Positions 36,267 through 46,517 of a DNA stretch of 64,000 bases are shown piece after piece. How positions within the stretch are numbered: the stretch's first letter is position 1; each line of letters begins with the position of its first letter. A program made the position numbers and the translations under genes. The notes beneath the pieces are model-generated. The model had not been told where the DNA came from, searched no databases, and saw nothing but the letters and a program-made list of their open reading frames with translations. Origin of the DNA: Rhizobium sp. CF122 (GTDB lineage Bacteria > Pseudomonadota > Alphaproteobacteria > Rhizobiales > Rhizobiaceae); contig NZ_AKKA01000071.1 of NCBI RefSeq assembly GCF_000282035.1, forward strand, positions 205,071-269,070, read 5' to 3'.

Positions 36267-36724
36267 CACACAGCTCCCACGATGATGAGCGCGCCGATGA
36301 TCGCAACCGCATCCTCGATCAGCGCTGCCGGTGTATCTTTGCCGAAGGCGGCGGCAAGCTTACCACGAGCCGCCGCTCCGCCGAACGTGCCAACCGCGGC
36401 GCCGACGACACCCGCAATGAGCCCGCCGACCAACGAGCCGCCGGAAGCGCCGATCGTGGCACCCGTCAGCGCGCCCATTATCAAGCGGGCCGCAAACTGC
36501 ATGGGAACCTTGCGGGACGGGGTCGATGGCAGCTGGTCGGTAATCAACTCGACGACAGCAAGCAGCGTGAACACCCACGGCGTCCAGCGATATCCCATAA
36601 AGGCAAGGGGTGTCTGCGAAACGTCAAACCCGCCGAGAGCAGCCGCCCAGGCAACAGCAGCCGGCGCCGTCATCGCTCTGAGCCCCGCAATCATTCCAAT
36701 CAGAAATGCAAGAAACAAAAACAT
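36266..36724 (-). CDS. DUF4126 family membrane protein
   Basis: 152 residues with about four hydrophobic helices and glycine/alanine-rich segments (GASGGSLVGGLIAGVVGAAV). It matches the DUF4126 family, whose function is not established. I start at the ATG at 36724 after GGGGGA; a TTG two codons earlier is possible. Coupling to the disulfide reductase suggests the two act together, perhaps in membrane-linked redox chemistry (inference). Confidence 0.75.
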   Translation of the reverse strand: MFLFLAFLIGMIAGLRAMTAPAAVAWAAALGGFDVSQTPLAFMGYRWTPWVFTLLAVVELITDQLPSTPSRKVPMQFAARLIMGALTGATIGASGGSLVGGLIAGVVGAAVGTFGGAAARGKLAAAFGKDTPAALIEDAVAIIGALIIVGAV

Positions 36725-36818
36725 GTGCAATCCCCCATGCCGCGCACAATTTAATCGCGGTCATGGGAGGCTGGCACATTGTCGCGCAGGTTTCAATTTG
36801 CGCGATGGTCGATACGGC

Positions 36819-38006
36819 TCAATTCGCAAAGGCGGCAATGCCGGTGACGGCGCGGCCGAGGATAAGGGCGTGGACGTCGTGGGTGCCCTCATAAGTGTTG
36901 ACGACCTCGAGATTGACGAGATGGCGGGCAATGCCGAACTCGTCGGATATGCCGTTGCCGCCCAGCATGTCGCGGGCAAGCCTCGCGATGTCGAGCGCCT
37001 TGCCGCACGAATTGCGCTTGACGATCGAGGTCAGCTCCACCGGCGGGTGCCCGTCTTCCTTCATACGGCCGAGCCTGATGCAGCCCTGCAGACCGAGCGA
37101 GATTTCCGTTATCATGTCGGCAAGCTTCTTCTGGATCAGCTGGTTGGCGGCGAGCGGCCGGCCGAACTGCTTGCGGTCCAGAACATATTGGCGCGCCTTG
37201 GCATAGCAGTCCTCGGCAGCGCCAAGCGCCCCCCATGCAATACCGAAGCGGGCCGAGTTCAGGCAGGTGAACGGACCCTTGAGGCCGGACACGTTCGGCA
37301 ACAGGTTCTCTTCCGGCACGAAGACATCATCCATCACCACCTCGCCGGTAATGGAGGCGCGCAGACCGACCTTGCCGTGGATCGCCGGCGCCGACAGGCC
37401 CCTCCAGCCCTTCTCCAGGATGAAGCCGCGGATGACACCGTCCTCGGTCTTGGCCCAGACGACGAAGACGTCAGCGATCGGGGCATTGGAGATCCAGGTC
37501 TTGGCGCCCGACAGGCTATAGCCGCCATCGACCTTCCTTGCCCGCGTCACCATCGAGCCCGGATCCGAGCCGTGGTTGGGTTCGGTCAAGCCAAAGCAGC
37601 CGATCCATTCGCCGGTCGCAAGCTTTGGCAGATATTTCTGTTTCTGCGCCTCCGAACCGAAGGCATCGATCGGCACCATGACGAGAGACGACTGCACACT
37701 CATCATCGAGCGGTAGCCGCTGTCGACGCGCTCGACCTCGCGGGCGATCAGGCCATAGGCAACGTAGCCAAGGCCCGCCCCGCCATACTCCGGGGCGATC
37801 GTCGGTCCAAGCAGCCCAAGCTCACCCATCTCGCGGAAGATGTTCGGATCCGTCTTCTCGTGACGGAAGGCTTCGAGCACGCGCGGCACCAGCTTGTCCT
37901 GCGCATAAGCGTGCGCCGTCTCCTGCACCATGCGCTCCTCGTCCGTAAGCTGCTCCACCAGCCGGAACGGATCGGCCCAGTCGAAGATCTCGCGGGTATG
38001 CTGCAT
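36819..38006 (-). CDS. gcdH: Glutaryl-CoA dehydrogenase (acyl-CoA dehydrogenase family)
   Basis: FAD enzyme that oxidises and decarboxylates glutaryl-CoA to crotonyl-CoA at the end of lysine, hydroxylysine and tryptophan breakdown. It has 395 residues from the ATG at 38006; an ATG two codons earlier is too near the GAGGAGGA site. Typical glutaryl-CoA dehydrogenase segments are [15 protein letters not shown] and the C-terminal [20 protein letters not shown], which contains the catalytic glutamate (about residue 373). A LysR gene follows upstream on the same strand, as with gcdR in other proteobacteria. Confidence 0.92.
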   Translation of the reverse strand: MQHTREIFDWADPFRLVEQLTDEERMVQETAHAYAQDKLVPRVLEAFRHEKTDPNIFREMGELGLLGPTIAPEYGGAGLGYVAYGLIAREVERVDSGYRSMMSVQSSLVMVPIDAFGSEAQKQKYLPKLATGEWIGCFGLTEPNHGSDPGSMVTRARKVDGGYSLSGAKTWISNAPIADVFVVWAKTEDGVIRGFILEKGWRGLSAPAIHGKVGLRASITGEVVMDDVFVPEENLLPNVSGLKGPFTCLNSARFGIAWGALGAAEDCYAKARQYVLDRKQFGRPLAANQLIQKKLADMITEISLGLQGCIRLGRMKEDGHPPVELTSIVKRNSCGKALDIARLARDMLGGNGISDEFGIARHLVNLEVVNTYEGTHDVHALILGRAVTGIAAFAN

Positions 38007-38101
38007 GGTCATTCCTCCTCATTCCCCTGCTGGGTGCATCATCCTTCGGGCATAGACCCGCAGGTTGGAAGGGTCAACTCGCCACGAGATTTCGACGTCA
38101 C

Positions 38102-39022
38102 CTACCGTTTCGCCCATGGCGGAATGAACCTGACATCCTCGCCGACGACCGCTTCGCGCAGGAAATCGATGACCGCCCGCACCCGTGGCGACTGGCGAAG
38201 GTCACGATGACAGGTGATCCAGTAGTGCCGCCTGAGATCGATGTCGTCGGGAAGGACCCGTTCGAGTTCGGGGTAGCGACTGGCGAAGAAATAGGGAAGC
38301 ACACAAAGCCCGAGGCCGTTTCGGGTTGCCGTCAGCTGCGCAAAGATGCTCGAGCTTTGAAACTGCGGCTTGATGCGCGGATGCACGTCGCCGAGATAGT
38401 CGAGGCCGGGCGCGAAAATCATTTCTTCGATGTAGCTGATGAACGGATGATCCAACAGGTCGTCGCGGCAGGCAATGGGCGCGCTCCGGCGCAGGTACTC
38501 CTTTGAGCCATAGACCTGGAGATGATAGTCGGTGAGCTTGTCTGAGAAGTATGGTCCGCCCTTCGGCTCATCGAGAACGACAGTGATATCGGCCTCCTTG
38601 CGCGACAGCGACATGATCTGCTGGATCGTCACCAACTCAAGCGACAAATTGGGATGGCTTGCCACGAACTGCGGCAGCACGCGCGCAAAAAAGAAATTGG
38701 AGAAGCCCTCCGGCGCGCTGAGCCGCACCACCCCACGCTGCATCGTTGCGCCGTCGGTCAGATCGGCACGCAGCCGCTCTGTTTCCTGCTCCATCTTCTC
38801 GGCAGTCTCGACGAAGCGCGCGCCCATCGCCGTCATCACGTATCCGCGCGGGTTGCGCTCGAAGAGCTTGACCTTGAGAGCAAACTCCAGCCGGTCGATG
38901 CGACGCGAGACCGTCGCATGGCTGGTGCGCAATTGCCGCGCGGCGGTCGACAGCTGCCCGGTGCGAGCAACCGCCAGAAAGAACTGCAGGTCGTCCCACG
39001 TGAATTGCGGCGGATTGTTCAT
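38102..39022 (-). CDS. LysR-family regulator, probable glutarate/gcdH regulator
   Basis: 306 residues. The helix-turn-helix (about 10-68) includes LSTAARQLRTSHATVSRRID, the non-standard Ala-Thr-Val-Ser recognition helix seen in one LysR subgroup. The effector domain starts near 95 (VRLSAPEGFSNFFFARVLPQ). It lies 95 bases upstream of gcdH on the same strand and is divergent from the Liv-type operon across 322 bases. Control of gcdH is the simplest reading; control of the divergent operon is also possible. Confidence 0.82.
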   Translation of the reverse strand: MNNPPQFTWDDLQFFLAVARTGQLSTAARQLRTSHATVSRRIDRLEFALKVKLFERNPRGYVMTAMGARFVETAEKMEQETERLRADLTDGATMQRGVVRLSAPEGFSNFFFARVLPQFVASHPNLSLELVTIQQIMSLSRKEADITVVLDEPKGGPYFSDKLTDYHLQVYGSKEYLRRSAPIACRDDLLDHPFISYIEEMIFAPGLDYLGDVHPRIKPQFQSSSIFAQLTATRNGLGLCVLPYFFASRYPELERVLPDDIDLRRHYWITCHRDLRQSPRVRAVIDFLREAVVGEDVRFIPPWAKR

Positions 39023-39170
39023 GCGAGCCCCCTGCCGGCCCTGGCATCGCTTGGCCGCGCCATATTGGTCTTTCGTCTAATACGGCACAGGCTGCACCTC
39101 GCCGCGGTCTGCCCTAGGTTCCAACGAAAGCACCCTAACGATTTGCATTCATTGGGCCGGAGCCGCGACA

Positions 39171-39208
39171 GAACAGCGCTTCTGTTCAAAAACGAACAGA
39201 TACTGTTT
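39171..39208. promoter_or_regulatory. Array of four alternating GAACAG/CTGTTC half-sites
   Basis: In 38 bases there are four half-sites in alternating orientation: GAACAG (39171), CTGTTC (39182), GAACAG (39194) and CTGTTT (39203), with start-to-start spacing of 11, 12 and 9 bases. The central TCTGTTC-AAAAAC-GAACAGA is a 7-bp perfect dyad (39181-39200). It sits in the 322-base gap between the LysR gene and the Liv-type operon, about 140 bases before the binding-protein start. This looks like a cooperative operator; the cognate factor is unknown. The rest of 39023-39344 shows no gene. Confidence 0.6.
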
Positions 39209-39344
39209 GGAATTAGTTGTAAAGCGGCCTTGCCTGATTAGTGCAATTCCATGATCGTAAGGGATGGGCTGGCGGCTTTGAGGAGGGTGGCTGGCCAAAT
39301 TTGAACAGATCCGCATTCTGGCCAATCTCTGGGAGGAGAGGAAT

Positions 39345-40550
39345 ATGCGAAAGAATCTCATTGCGTCGCTGGCATTTCTGCTTGCAAGCAGTACCGCCGT
39401 ACTCGCCGATGGTGCATCGGACGGCAAGGTGAAGATCGGCATCCTGAACGATCAGTCCGGTGTCTATGCCGATTTCGGCGGCAAATCCTCCGTCGAAGCA
39501 GCCAAGATGGCTGTCGAGGATTTCGGCGGAAAGGTGCTCGGCGTACCGGTGGAGATCGTCGATGCCGACCACCAGAACAAGGCCGACATCGCCTCCAACA
39601 TCGCTCGTCAATGGTACGACACCGAGCAGGTCGACGCGATCATGGAATTGACCACCTCATCCGTAGCGCTCGCGGTTCAGGCCATTGCGAAGGAAAAGAA
39701 GAAGATCGACATCGTCACCGGTGCGGCGACCACGGATCTGACCGGCAAGGCTTGCTCGCCCTATGGCTTCCACTGGGCCTATGACACGCATGCGCTCGCC
39801 GTCGGCACGGGCGGCGCACTCGTCAAGCAGGGTGGTGACAGCTGGTTCTTCCTTACGGCCGACTACGCATTCGGTTATTCGCTGGAACAGCAGACGAGCG
39901 ATTTCGTCAAGTCCGCCGGCGGCAAGGTCGTTGGTTCCGTCCGCCATCCCCTGTCGAACCAGGATTTCTCATCCTTCCTGCTGCAGGCCCAGTCCTCCGG
40001 TGCCAAGGTGATCGGCCTTGCCAATGCCGGCCTCGATACCTCCAACGCCATCAAGCAGGCAGCCGAATTCGGCATCACCCAGGGCGGCCAGCATCTGGCG
40101 GCACTGCTCTTCACGCTGGCCGAAGTCCATGGCCTCGGCCTCGATGCAGCACAGGGGCTGACGCTGACCGAAGGCTACTACTGGAACCTCGATGACAAGA
40201 GCCGCGAGTTCGGCAAGAAGTTCTTCGCCCGAACAGGCAGGATGCCGAACATGGTCCATACGGGCACCTACTCGGCCGTGCTTCAATACCTGAAGGCGAT
40301 CCAGAAGGCCGGTACCGACGACACCGATGCCGTTGCCAGGCAACTGCATGAAATGCCGGTCGATGACGTCTTCGGGCGCGGCGGTACGGTCGGCCCGAAC
40401 GGCCGCATGATCCATGACATGTACCTACTTCAAGTCAAGAAACCGGCCGACAGCAAGGAGCCGTGGGACTACTTCAACGTGCTGGCGACCATCCCCGGCA
40501 AGGAAGCCTATATCGATCCCGCCAAGAGCGGCTGCGCCCTGGTGAACTGA
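39345..40550 (+). CDS. Liv-type ABC substrate-binding protein
   Basis: 401-residue periplasmic protein of the branched-chain amino-acid (LivJ/K) class. Signal peptide MRKNLIASLAFLLASSTAVLA is cut before Asp-Gly. The mature N-terminus KIGILNDQSGVYADFGG and EVHGLGLDAAQGLTLTEGYY are typical of the subgroup that often binds non-amino-acid ligands such as aromatic acids, amides or alcohol-derived acids. An excellent ribosome-binding site (GGGAGGAGAGG) precedes it. It heads an operon running through a GMC oxidoreductase and a hydroxyacid dehydrogenase. Confidence 0.9.
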   Translation: MRKNLIASLAFLLASSTAVLADGASDGKVKIGILNDQSGVYADFGGKSSVEAAKMAVEDFGGKVLGVPVEIVDADHQNKADIASNIARQWYDTEQVDAIMELTTSSVALAVQAIAKEKKKIDIVTGAATTDLTGKACSPYGFHWAYDTHALAVGTGGALVKQGGDSWFFLTADYAFGYSLEQQTSDFVKSAGGKVVGSVRHPLSNQDFSSFLLQAQSSGAKVIGLANAGLDTSNAIKQAAEFGITQGGQHLAALLFTLAEVHGLGLDAAQGLTLTEGYYWNLDDKSREFGKKFFARTGRMPNMVHTGTYSAVLQYLKAIQKAGTDDTDAVARQLHEMPVDDVFGRGGTVGPNGRMIHDMYLLQVKKPADSKEPWDYFNVLATIPGKEAYIDPAKSGCALVN

Positions 40551-40554
40551 ACCG

Positions 40555-41337
40555 ATGGCGGTTTCCGCGACACAATCAAATGCGATGCCGCGGGTGGTGC
40601 TCTCCGCCCGTGGCCTGCGCCGCGATTTCGGCGGCTTCACCGCCGTCAAGAATGTCGATCTGGATGTTCACGATGCGAGTGTGCACGCCTTGATCGGCCC
40701 CAACGGCGCGGGCAAGACCACGGTCTTCAACCTGCTGACGAAGTTCCTGCAGCCCACTGCCGGTACGATCACGCTGATGGACACGGACATCACCAAAACG
40801 GCGCCTGACAAGGTCGCGCGCATGGGGCTGGTGCGGTCGTTCCAGATTTCGGCAGTATTTCCGCACCTGAGCGTTCTCGACAATGTCCGCGTGGCACTGC
40901 AGCGGCCAAACAACCTGTCGACGCAGTTCTGGCGCCCGCTTTCGGCCCTTGACGAGTTGAACGCTCGCGCCGAACAGCTGCTGGCGAAAGTCGGTCTTTC
41001 CAAGGAGCGTGACGCGATCGCGGCTGATCTTTCCTATGGCCGCAAGCGTGTGCTCGAGATCGCAACGACGCTTGCCCTTGATCCACGGGTGCTTCTGCTC
41101 GACGAACCGATGGCTGGCATGGGGCACGAGGATGTGGGCGTTGTCTCGGCGCTGATCCGTGAAGTGGCGCGCGACCGCGCCGTTCTGATGGTCGAGCACA
41201 ATCTGTCTGTCGTCGCAAACATCTGCCAGCATGTGACCGTGCTGCAGCGTGGAGAAATCCTTGCCGAGGGCGATTACGCGACGGTCAGCGCCGATGCGCG
41301 GGTGCGCCAGGCCTACATGGGCTCAGAGGAGGGTTGA
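40555..41337 (+). CDS. livG: Liv-type ABC ATP-binding protein (LivG-like)
   Basis: 260-residue ATPase. Walker A is GPNGAGKTT, Walker B VLLLDEPMAGMG and the switch His MVEHNLS. The signature reads DLSYGRKRVLEIATTLA, the LivG-type variant. The long ligand-binding insertion RSFQISAVFPHLSVLDNV is present. It starts four bases after the binding-protein stop, and its own stop overlaps the livF start. Confidence 0.9.
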   Translation: MAVSATQSNAMPRVVLSARGLRRDFGGFTAVKNVDLDVHDASVHALIGPNGAGKTTVFNLLTKFLQPTAGTITLMDTDITKTAPDKVARMGLVRSFQISAVFPHLSVLDNVRVALQRPNNLSTQFWRPLSALDELNARAEQLLAKVGLSKERDAIAADLSYGRKRVLEIATTLALDPRVLLLDEPMAGMGHEDVGVVSALIREVARDRAVLMVEHNLSVVANICQHVTVLQRGEILAEGDYATVSADARVRQAYMGSEEG

Positions 41338-42038
41338 TGACGACACTTCTGGAAGTCCAGGGGCTCAACGCCTGGTATGGCGAAAGCCACATACTGCACG
41401 GCGTCAACATGCGTATCGCCGAAGGCGAGACGATTACCATCCTTGGCCGCAACGGCGTCGGAAAGACGACGACACTGCGCACCATCACTGGCATCGTGCG
41501 CGCCCGCAAGGGCAAGCTGACTTTTGCCGGCGAGGACATGATGCATGTGCCGTTGCACAAGACGGCACACCGGGGCATCGGCTTCGTACCGGAGGAGCGG
41601 GGCATATTCGCGACGCTGACGGTGTCCGAGAATCTGATGCTGCCGCCGGTCGTTGCCTCCGGCGGCATGACCGTCGACGAAATCTACGAGCTGTTTCCAA
41701 ATCTCTACGAACGCCGCAACAGTCCGGGCACGAAGCTGTCGGGCGGTGAACAGCAGATGCTGGCGATTGCCCGCATTTTGCGCACCGGCGTTCGCATGCT
41801 CCTGCTTGACGAACCCACCGAGGGGCTTGCGCCCGTCATCGTCCAGCGCATCGGCGAAGTCCTGAAGCAACTGAAGGAACGCGGCATGACAATCCTGCTC
41901 GTCGAGCAGAATTTCCGCTTCGCTAGCCGGATCGCCGATCGCTTCTATCTTATGGACCACGGACAGATGGTGTCAGAGTTCCCGGCGGGCGAATTACCCG
42001 ATCGGATGGATACGTTGCACAAGGTTCTGGGAGTGTGA
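41337..42038 (+). CDS. livF: Liv-type ABC ATP-binding protein (LivF-like)
   Basis: 233-residue ATPase partner of LivG. Walker A is GRNGVGKTT, the characteristic GFVPEERGIFATLTV segment is present, the signature is LSGGEQQMLAIARIL and Walker B MLLLDEPTEGLAP. I start at the ATG at 41337, which overlaps the livG stop and follows GAGGAGGG; an in-frame TTG lies one codon earlier. The permease gene follows by four bases. Confidence 0.9.
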   Translation: MTTLLEVQGLNAWYGESHILHGVNMRIAEGETITILGRNGVGKTTTLRTITGIVRARKGKLTFAGEDMMHVPLHKTAHRGIGFVPEERGIFATLTVSENLMLPPVVASGGMTVDEIYELFPNLYERRNSPGTKLSGGEQQMLAIARILRTGVRMLLLDEPTEGLAPVIVQRIGEVLKQLKERGMTILLVEQNFRFASRIADRFYLMDHGQMVSEFPAGELPDRMDTLHKVLGV

Positions 42039-42042
42039 TCTG

Positions 42043-42930
42043 ATGACGATGATCTTCGGCATTCCCCTGCAGGCGTTCATGGGCCAATTGTTGATCGGCC
42101 TGATCAACGGTTCGTTCTACGCTCTCCTCAGTCTCGGGCTCGCCATTATCTTCGGTCTGTTGCGGGTCATCAATTTCGCGCACGGCGCGCAGTATATGCT
42201 CGGTGCCTTCGCCGCCTACCTTCTGCTTGCTTACGCCGGCATCGGCTATTGGCCGTCGCTGATCCTGGCGCCCGTCATTGTCGGCTTTGCCGGCGCGGTG
42301 ATCGAGCGACTGTTCCTTCGCCGGCTCTACGACCTCGATCCGCTGTACGGCCTGCTCTTCACCTTCGGGCTCGCACTCGCCGTGGAGGGCACCTTCCGCT
42401 ACCTTTATGGCTCTTCCGGGCAGCCCTATGCGCAACCCGCCGCTCTTGCCGGTGCGGTCAATCTCGGCTTCATGTTCCTGCCGATCTATCGCGGCTGGGT
42501 CGTGGTCGTGTCGCTTGTCGTCTGCCTTGGCACCTGGCTCCTGATCGAGAAGACGAAGCTCGGTGCCTATCTGAGGGCCGCCACCGAGAATGCGACCCTT
42601 GTCCAGGCATTCGGCGTCAACGTGCCGGTCCTCTTGACATTGACCTATGCGCTTGGAGCCGGTCTCGCGGCCTTTGCGGGCGTGCTGGCCGCACCGATCT
42701 ATCAGGTGTCGCCGCTGATGGGCTCCAGCATGATCATCGTCGTCTTCGCCGTCGTCGTGGTCGGCGGCATGGGCTCGATCATGGGGGCGATCATCACCGG
42801 CTACGTACTCGGTATTGCCGAAGGTCTCACCAAGGTCTTCTATCCCGAAGCTTCCAACATCGTGATCTTCGTCATCATGGCGATTGTTCTTCTCATCAGG
42901 CCTGCGGGCCTCTTCGGCCGGGATGCATGA
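42043..42930 (+). CDS. livH: Liv-type ABC permease (LivH-like)
   Basis: 295-residue membrane permease with about eight helices. It has the LivH hallmarks GLINGSFYALLSLGLAIIFG, INFAHGAQYMLGAF and GGMGSIMGAIITGYVLGIAE. Its stop overlaps the livM start (ATGA), consistent with a single translated unit. The transporter parts appear in the order binding protein-G-F-H-M. Confidence 0.9.
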   Translation: MTMIFGIPLQAFMGQLLIGLINGSFYALLSLGLAIIFGLLRVINFAHGAQYMLGAFAAYLLLAYAGIGYWPSLILAPVIVGFAGAVIERLFLRRLYDLDPLYGLLFTFGLALAVEGTFRYLYGSSGQPYAQPAALAGAVNLGFMFLPIYRGWVVVVSLVVCLGTWLLIEKTKLGAYLRAATENATLVQAFGVNVPVLLTLTYALGAGLAAFAGVLAAPIYQVSPLMGSSMIIVVFAVVVVGGMGSIMGAIITGYVLGIAEGLTKVFYPEASNIVIFVIMAIVLLIRPAGLFGRDA

Positions 42931-43922
42931 CGATGACAGAGATCACTGAAACGATGAGACCGGAAAAGAGCCGCACCGCCCTTTCGGTGCAGGCCGCCTT
43001 CCTCATCATCGGCCTGCTGCTCCTGCTGCTGGCGCCATTCTTCTTCTATCCGATCTTCCTGATGAAGCTTCTGTGCTTTGCGCTGTTTGCCTGCGCCTTC
43101 AATCTGTTGCTCGGCTATACTGGCCTTCTGTCGTTCGGCCATGCGACCTTCTTCGGCGGAGCGGCTTATTTCACGGCCCATGCCGTCAAGGAATGGGGAT
43201 TTTCGCCGGAGCTCGGCATCGTGGTCGGTGTAGCCGGTGCCGCCGTGCTCGGTCTCATTATGGGTTTTTTCGCGATCCGCCGCCAAGGCATCTACTTTGC
43301 CATGATCACGCTGGCCTTGTCGCAGATGTTCTTCTTCTTCTGCCTGCAATCGGAGTTCACGCATGGCGAGGACGGAATCCAATCCGTGCCGCGCGGCCAT
43401 TTGTTCGGCCTCCTCGATCTCAATAATTCGACCAACATGTATTATTTCGTGCTGGCCGTCTTCGTCGCCGGCATTCTAATCATCTGGCGCTTCATCAATT
43501 CGCCATTCGGAATGATCCTCAAATCGATCCGCGAGAACGAGCAGCGGGCGATATCGCTCGGCTATTCCGTCGCCCGCTATAAGCTTGGCGCCTTCGTGAT
43601 GTCGGCCGCTCTTGCAGGCCTGGCCGGCGCGGTGAAATCGCTGGTCTTCCAGTTCGCGACCTTGACCGATGTTGCCTGGCAGATGTCCGGCGAGGTGATC
43701 CTGATGACCCTGCTTGGTGGCATCGGCACGCTGATCGGCCCGCTGTTTGGCGCTGGCCTCGTCGTAACGCTCGAAAACTATCTGGCGACATCAGAATTTC
43801 CCGTGACGATCATCACCGGCATCGTATTCATGATTTGCGTGCTGATATTCCGCCGCGGCATCATCGGTGAGTTCTACGCATCGCGCCTCGGTCGGAAACT
43901 CGGCTTCGTCTACCGCCGCTAA
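42927..43922 (+). CDS. livM: Liv-type ABC permease (LivM-like)
   Basis: 331-residue membrane permease with about nine helices. LivM hallmarks visible are [40 protein letters not shown] and [18 protein letters not shown]. The start is the ATG at 42927, overlapping the livH stop; the reading frame extending upstream is a shadow of livH. The GMC oxidoreductase starts 19 bases on. Confidence 0.9.
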   Translation: MTMTEITETMRPEKSRTALSVQAAFLIIGLLLLLLAPFFFYPIFLMKLLCFALFACAFNLLLGYTGLLSFGHATFFGGAAYFTAHAVKEWGFSPELGIVVGVAGAAVLGLIMGFFAIRRQGIYFAMITLALSQMFFFFCLQSEFTHGEDGIQSVPRGHLFGLLDLNNSTNMYYFVLAVFVAGILIIWRFINSPFGMILKSIRENEQRAISLGYSVARYKLGAFVMSAALAGLAGAVKSLVFQFATLTDVAWQMSGEVILMTLLGGIGTLIGPLFGAGLVVTLENYLATSEFPVTIITGIVFMICVLIFRRGIIGEFYASRLGRKLGFVYRR

Positions 43923-43941
43923 CCCGCGGGGTGGCATTCGC

Positions 43942-45537
43942 ATGGAACGCTTCGACTACATCATCATCGGCGCCGGCAGCGCCGGCTGCGTCCTCGCCAA
44001 CCGGCTGTCCGAAGACCGGAACACGCGTGTGCTTTTGCTGGAGGCTGGCGGCAGCGACAATTACCACTGGATCCATATCCCCGTCGGCTATCTCTATTGC
44101 ATCAACAACCCGCGCACCGACTGGTGCTTCACGACCGCGCCACAGGATGGATTGAACGGACGCGCGCTCAACTATCCGCGCGGCAAGGTGCTCGGCGGCT
44201 GCTCCTCGATCAACGGCATGATCTACATGCGCGGCCAGGCGCGCGACTATGATCTCTGGCGACAGATGGGATGCACCGGCTGGAGCTGGGACGAGGTGCT
44301 TCCGTTTTTCCGCAAATCGGAGGACTTCTATCGTGGCGAAAACGAGCTGCATGGCACAGGCGGCGAGTGGCGCGTGGAAAAAGCCCGCGTGCGCTGGGCG
44401 GTACTCGATGCATTCCAGGCCGCCGCCAAGGAGGCGGGCATTCCCGAAAGCCCGGATTTCAACACCGGCAACAACGAGGGATCAGGCTACTTCGACGTCA
44501 ATCAACGGTCCGGCATTCGCTGGAACACCGCCAAGGCATTCCTGCGTCCTGCCATGCGACGAGGCAATCTGACAGTTTTGACAAAGGCTCAGGTCTCCCG
44601 GCTGGTGATCGAGGAGGGCGCCGTCACCGGTGTCGACTACAAGCATGGCGGCACCACGAAGCGCGCTTACGCGGCACGGGAAACGATCCTGGCAGCCGGC
44701 GCGATCGGTTCACCGCATATTCTGGAATTGTCGGGCCTTGGCCGCGGTGAGGTGCTCAAGAATGCGGGCCTCGAGGTCGCCATCGAGGTGAAGGCCATCG
44801 GCGAGAACCTGCAGGATCACCTGCAGCTTCGGATGGCCTACAAAGTCACCGGCGTTCCGACGTTGAACGAGAAGGCAACAAGGCTCATCGGTAAGGCGGC
44901 GATCGGCCTGGAATATCTCGTCAGGCGTTCAGGACCGATGGCAATGGCACCCAGCCAGCTCGGCGTCTTTACCCGCTCCGGTCCCGACAAGGAGACGCCC
45001 GATCTTCAATATCACGTGCAGCCAGTGTCGCTCGACAAGTTCGGCGATCCAGTCCACCCGTTCCCGGCCATCACAGCGAGCGTCTGCAATCTGAGGCCGG
45101 AGAGCCGTGGTTCGGTGCATCTGGCGAGCCCGGATTTTGCCGCCCAACCGACGATCAGCCCGAACTATCTCTCGACCGAACGCGATCGCGACATAGCTAT
45201 CCGTTCGATACGCCTGACGCGGAAAATCGTAGCACAGCCGTCATTCGCGCGGTTTAATCCGGAGGAGTTCAAGCCCGGCCCGAGCTACCGCACGGATGCT
45301 GAACTGACGCAGGCGGCCGGCGACATTGGCACCACGATCTTCCATCCCGTCGGAACATGTCGGATGGGCTCGGATCGCGAAAGTGTCGTCGATCCTCGTC
45401 TGAAGTTCAGAGCTCTGGCGAAGCTTCGGATCGCTGACGCCTCCGTGATGCCGACGATCACGTCGGGCAACACCAATTCGCCGACGATCATGATCGCCGA
45501 AAAAGCGGCGGCCATGATCCTGGAAGACAACAGATAG
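43942..45537 (+). CDS. GMC-family FAD alcohol oxidoreductase
   Basis: 531-residue flavoenzyme of the glucose-methanol-choline family, closest in length and motifs to choline-dehydrogenase-like alcohol dehydrogenases. The FAD site is [23 protein letters not shown] signature 1 is [20 protein letters not shown], and the catalytic region is HPVGTCRMG with [15 protein letters not shown] at the C-terminus. I start at the ATG at 43942 (MERFDY). No betaine-aldehyde dehydrogenase or betI is adjacent, so choline is unlikely; it probably oxidises an alcohol imported by the Liv-type system. Confidence 0.88.
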   Translation: MERFDYIIIGAGSAGCVLANRLSEDRNTRVLLLEAGGSDNYHWIHIPVGYLYCINNPRTDWCFTTAPQDGLNGRALNYPRGKVLGGCSSINGMIYMRGQARDYDLWRQMGCTGWSWDEVLPFFRKSEDFYRGENELHGTGGEWRVEKARVRWAVLDAFQAAAKEAGIPESPDFNTGNNEGSGYFDVNQRSGIRWNTAKAFLRPAMRRGNLTVLTKAQVSRLVIEEGAVTGVDYKHGGTTKRAYAARETILAAGAIGSPHILELSGLGRGEVLKNAGLEVAIEVKAIGENLQDHLQLRMAYKVTGVPTLNEKATRLIGKAAIGLEYLVRRSGPMAMAPSQLGVFTRSGPDKETPDLQYHVQPVSLDKFGDPVHPFPAITASVCNLRPESRGSVHLASPDFAAQPTISPNYLSTERDRDIAIRSIRLTRKIVAQPSFARFNPEEFKPGPSYRTDAELTQAAGDIGTTIFHPVGTCRMGSDRESVVDPRLKFRALAKLRIADASVMPTITSGNTNSPTIMIAEKAAAMILEDNR

Positions 45538-45546
45538 GAGAATGTC

Positions 45547-46431
45547 ATGGCAAGGATCGCTTTCATCGGGCTTGGCAACATGGGCGGGCCGATGGCCGCC
45601 AACCTCGTCAAGGCGGGTCATCAGGTCACGGGTTTCGATCTGGCAGCCCCTGTCCTGCAGGCCGCGCAAGCACATGGCGTGACGGCCGCGAGCCATATCA
45701 GCCAGGCTGTCTCGGATGCGGAGATCGTCGTGACGATGTTGCCGCAGGGCAAGCACGTGCTCAGCGCCTGGACTGATATCCTTCGCTCCATTCCCGCCGG
45801 TACGCTTGTGATCGACAGCTCCACGATCGACGTCGATAGCGCCCGCAAGGCGCACGAAATGGCAAGCAATGCCGGCTGCCTTTCCCTCGATGCCCCGGTT
45901 TCCGGCGGCACCGGCGGGGCGGCGGCTGGTACGCTGACCTTCATGGCTGGTGGTTCCGACGACGCCTTTGCGAAGGCCAAGCCGATCCTGGAAGCCATGG
46001 GCAAGAAAATCGTTCACTGTGGCGAGGCGGGTGCCGGACAGGCGGCCAAGATCTGCAACAACATGATCCTCGGCATATCGATGATCGGTGTCTGCGAGGC
46101 CTTCGCACTCGGCGAGAAGCTCGGCCTTTCGCATCAAGCACTGTTCGACGTCGCCTCGACCTCGTCGGGACAATGCTGGTCTATCAGCACCTATTGCCCA
46201 GTACCGGGGCCGGTGCCGACGTCGCCCGCGAACAACGACTACAAGCCGGGCTTTGCGGCCGCACTGATGCTGAAGGATCTGAGGCTGTCGCAGGAGGCGG
46301 CACTTTCCACCGGTGCATCGACGCCGCTTGGGGCGGAAGCTTCGCAGCTTTACGCCCTTTTCGAGAAACAGGGGAACGGCGGCCGCGATTTCTCGGCGAT
46401 CATCGAAATGCTCCGCGGCAAGTCGCAATAG
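45547..46431 (+). CDS. 3-hydroxyisobutyrate dehydrogenase family enzyme
   Basis: 294-residue beta-hydroxyacid dehydrogenase. The N-terminal motif is FIGLGNMGGPMAANLVKAGH, the substrate-binding loop is DAPVSGGTGGAAAGTLTFM, and the catalytic lysine lies in GQAAKICNNMILG. The family oxidises 3-hydroxyisobutyrate (valine breakdown) or related 2-substituted 3-hydroxyacids with NAD. It is nine bases downstream of the GMC gene after an AGGAGAATG site, so the two enzymes are likely sequential steps. A classical mmsB would sit next to mmsA, which is not seen here. Confidence 0.85.
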   Translation: MARIAFIGLGNMGGPMAANLVKAGHQVTGFDLAAPVLQAAQAHGVTAASHISQAVSDAEIVVTMLPQGKHVLSAWTDILRSIPAGTLVIDSSTIDVDSARKAHEMASNAGCLSLDAPVSGGTGGAAAGTLTFMAGGSDDAFAKAKPILEAMGKKIVHCGEAGAGQAAKICNNMILGISMIGVCEAFALGEKLGLSHQALFDVASTSSGQCWSISTYCPVPGPVPTSPANNDYKPGFAAALMLKDLRLSQEAALSTGASTPLGAEASQLYALFEKQGNGGRDFSAIIEMLRGKSQ

Positions 46432-46517
46432 CCTCCGCAACGACTTGACACCCCCGACCATATGCGCGACGCCCCGCCTGCCGCAACGAGGCGGCGGCCG
46501 ACGACAGGAATTCCGAC

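Noticed and set aside
35583..38210. An 875-codon open frame on the plus strand covering the disulfide reductase, DUF4126 and glutaryl-CoA dehydrogenase genes.
   Set aside because: It runs antisense to three clear genes, is dominated by Arg/His/Asp typical of antisense GC-rich frames, and shows no domain.
43942..45537. Calling the GMC enzyme choline dehydrogenase (betA).
   Set aside because: The family match is clear, but betI, betB and choline transport genes are absent and the partner is a hydroxyacid dehydrogenase.
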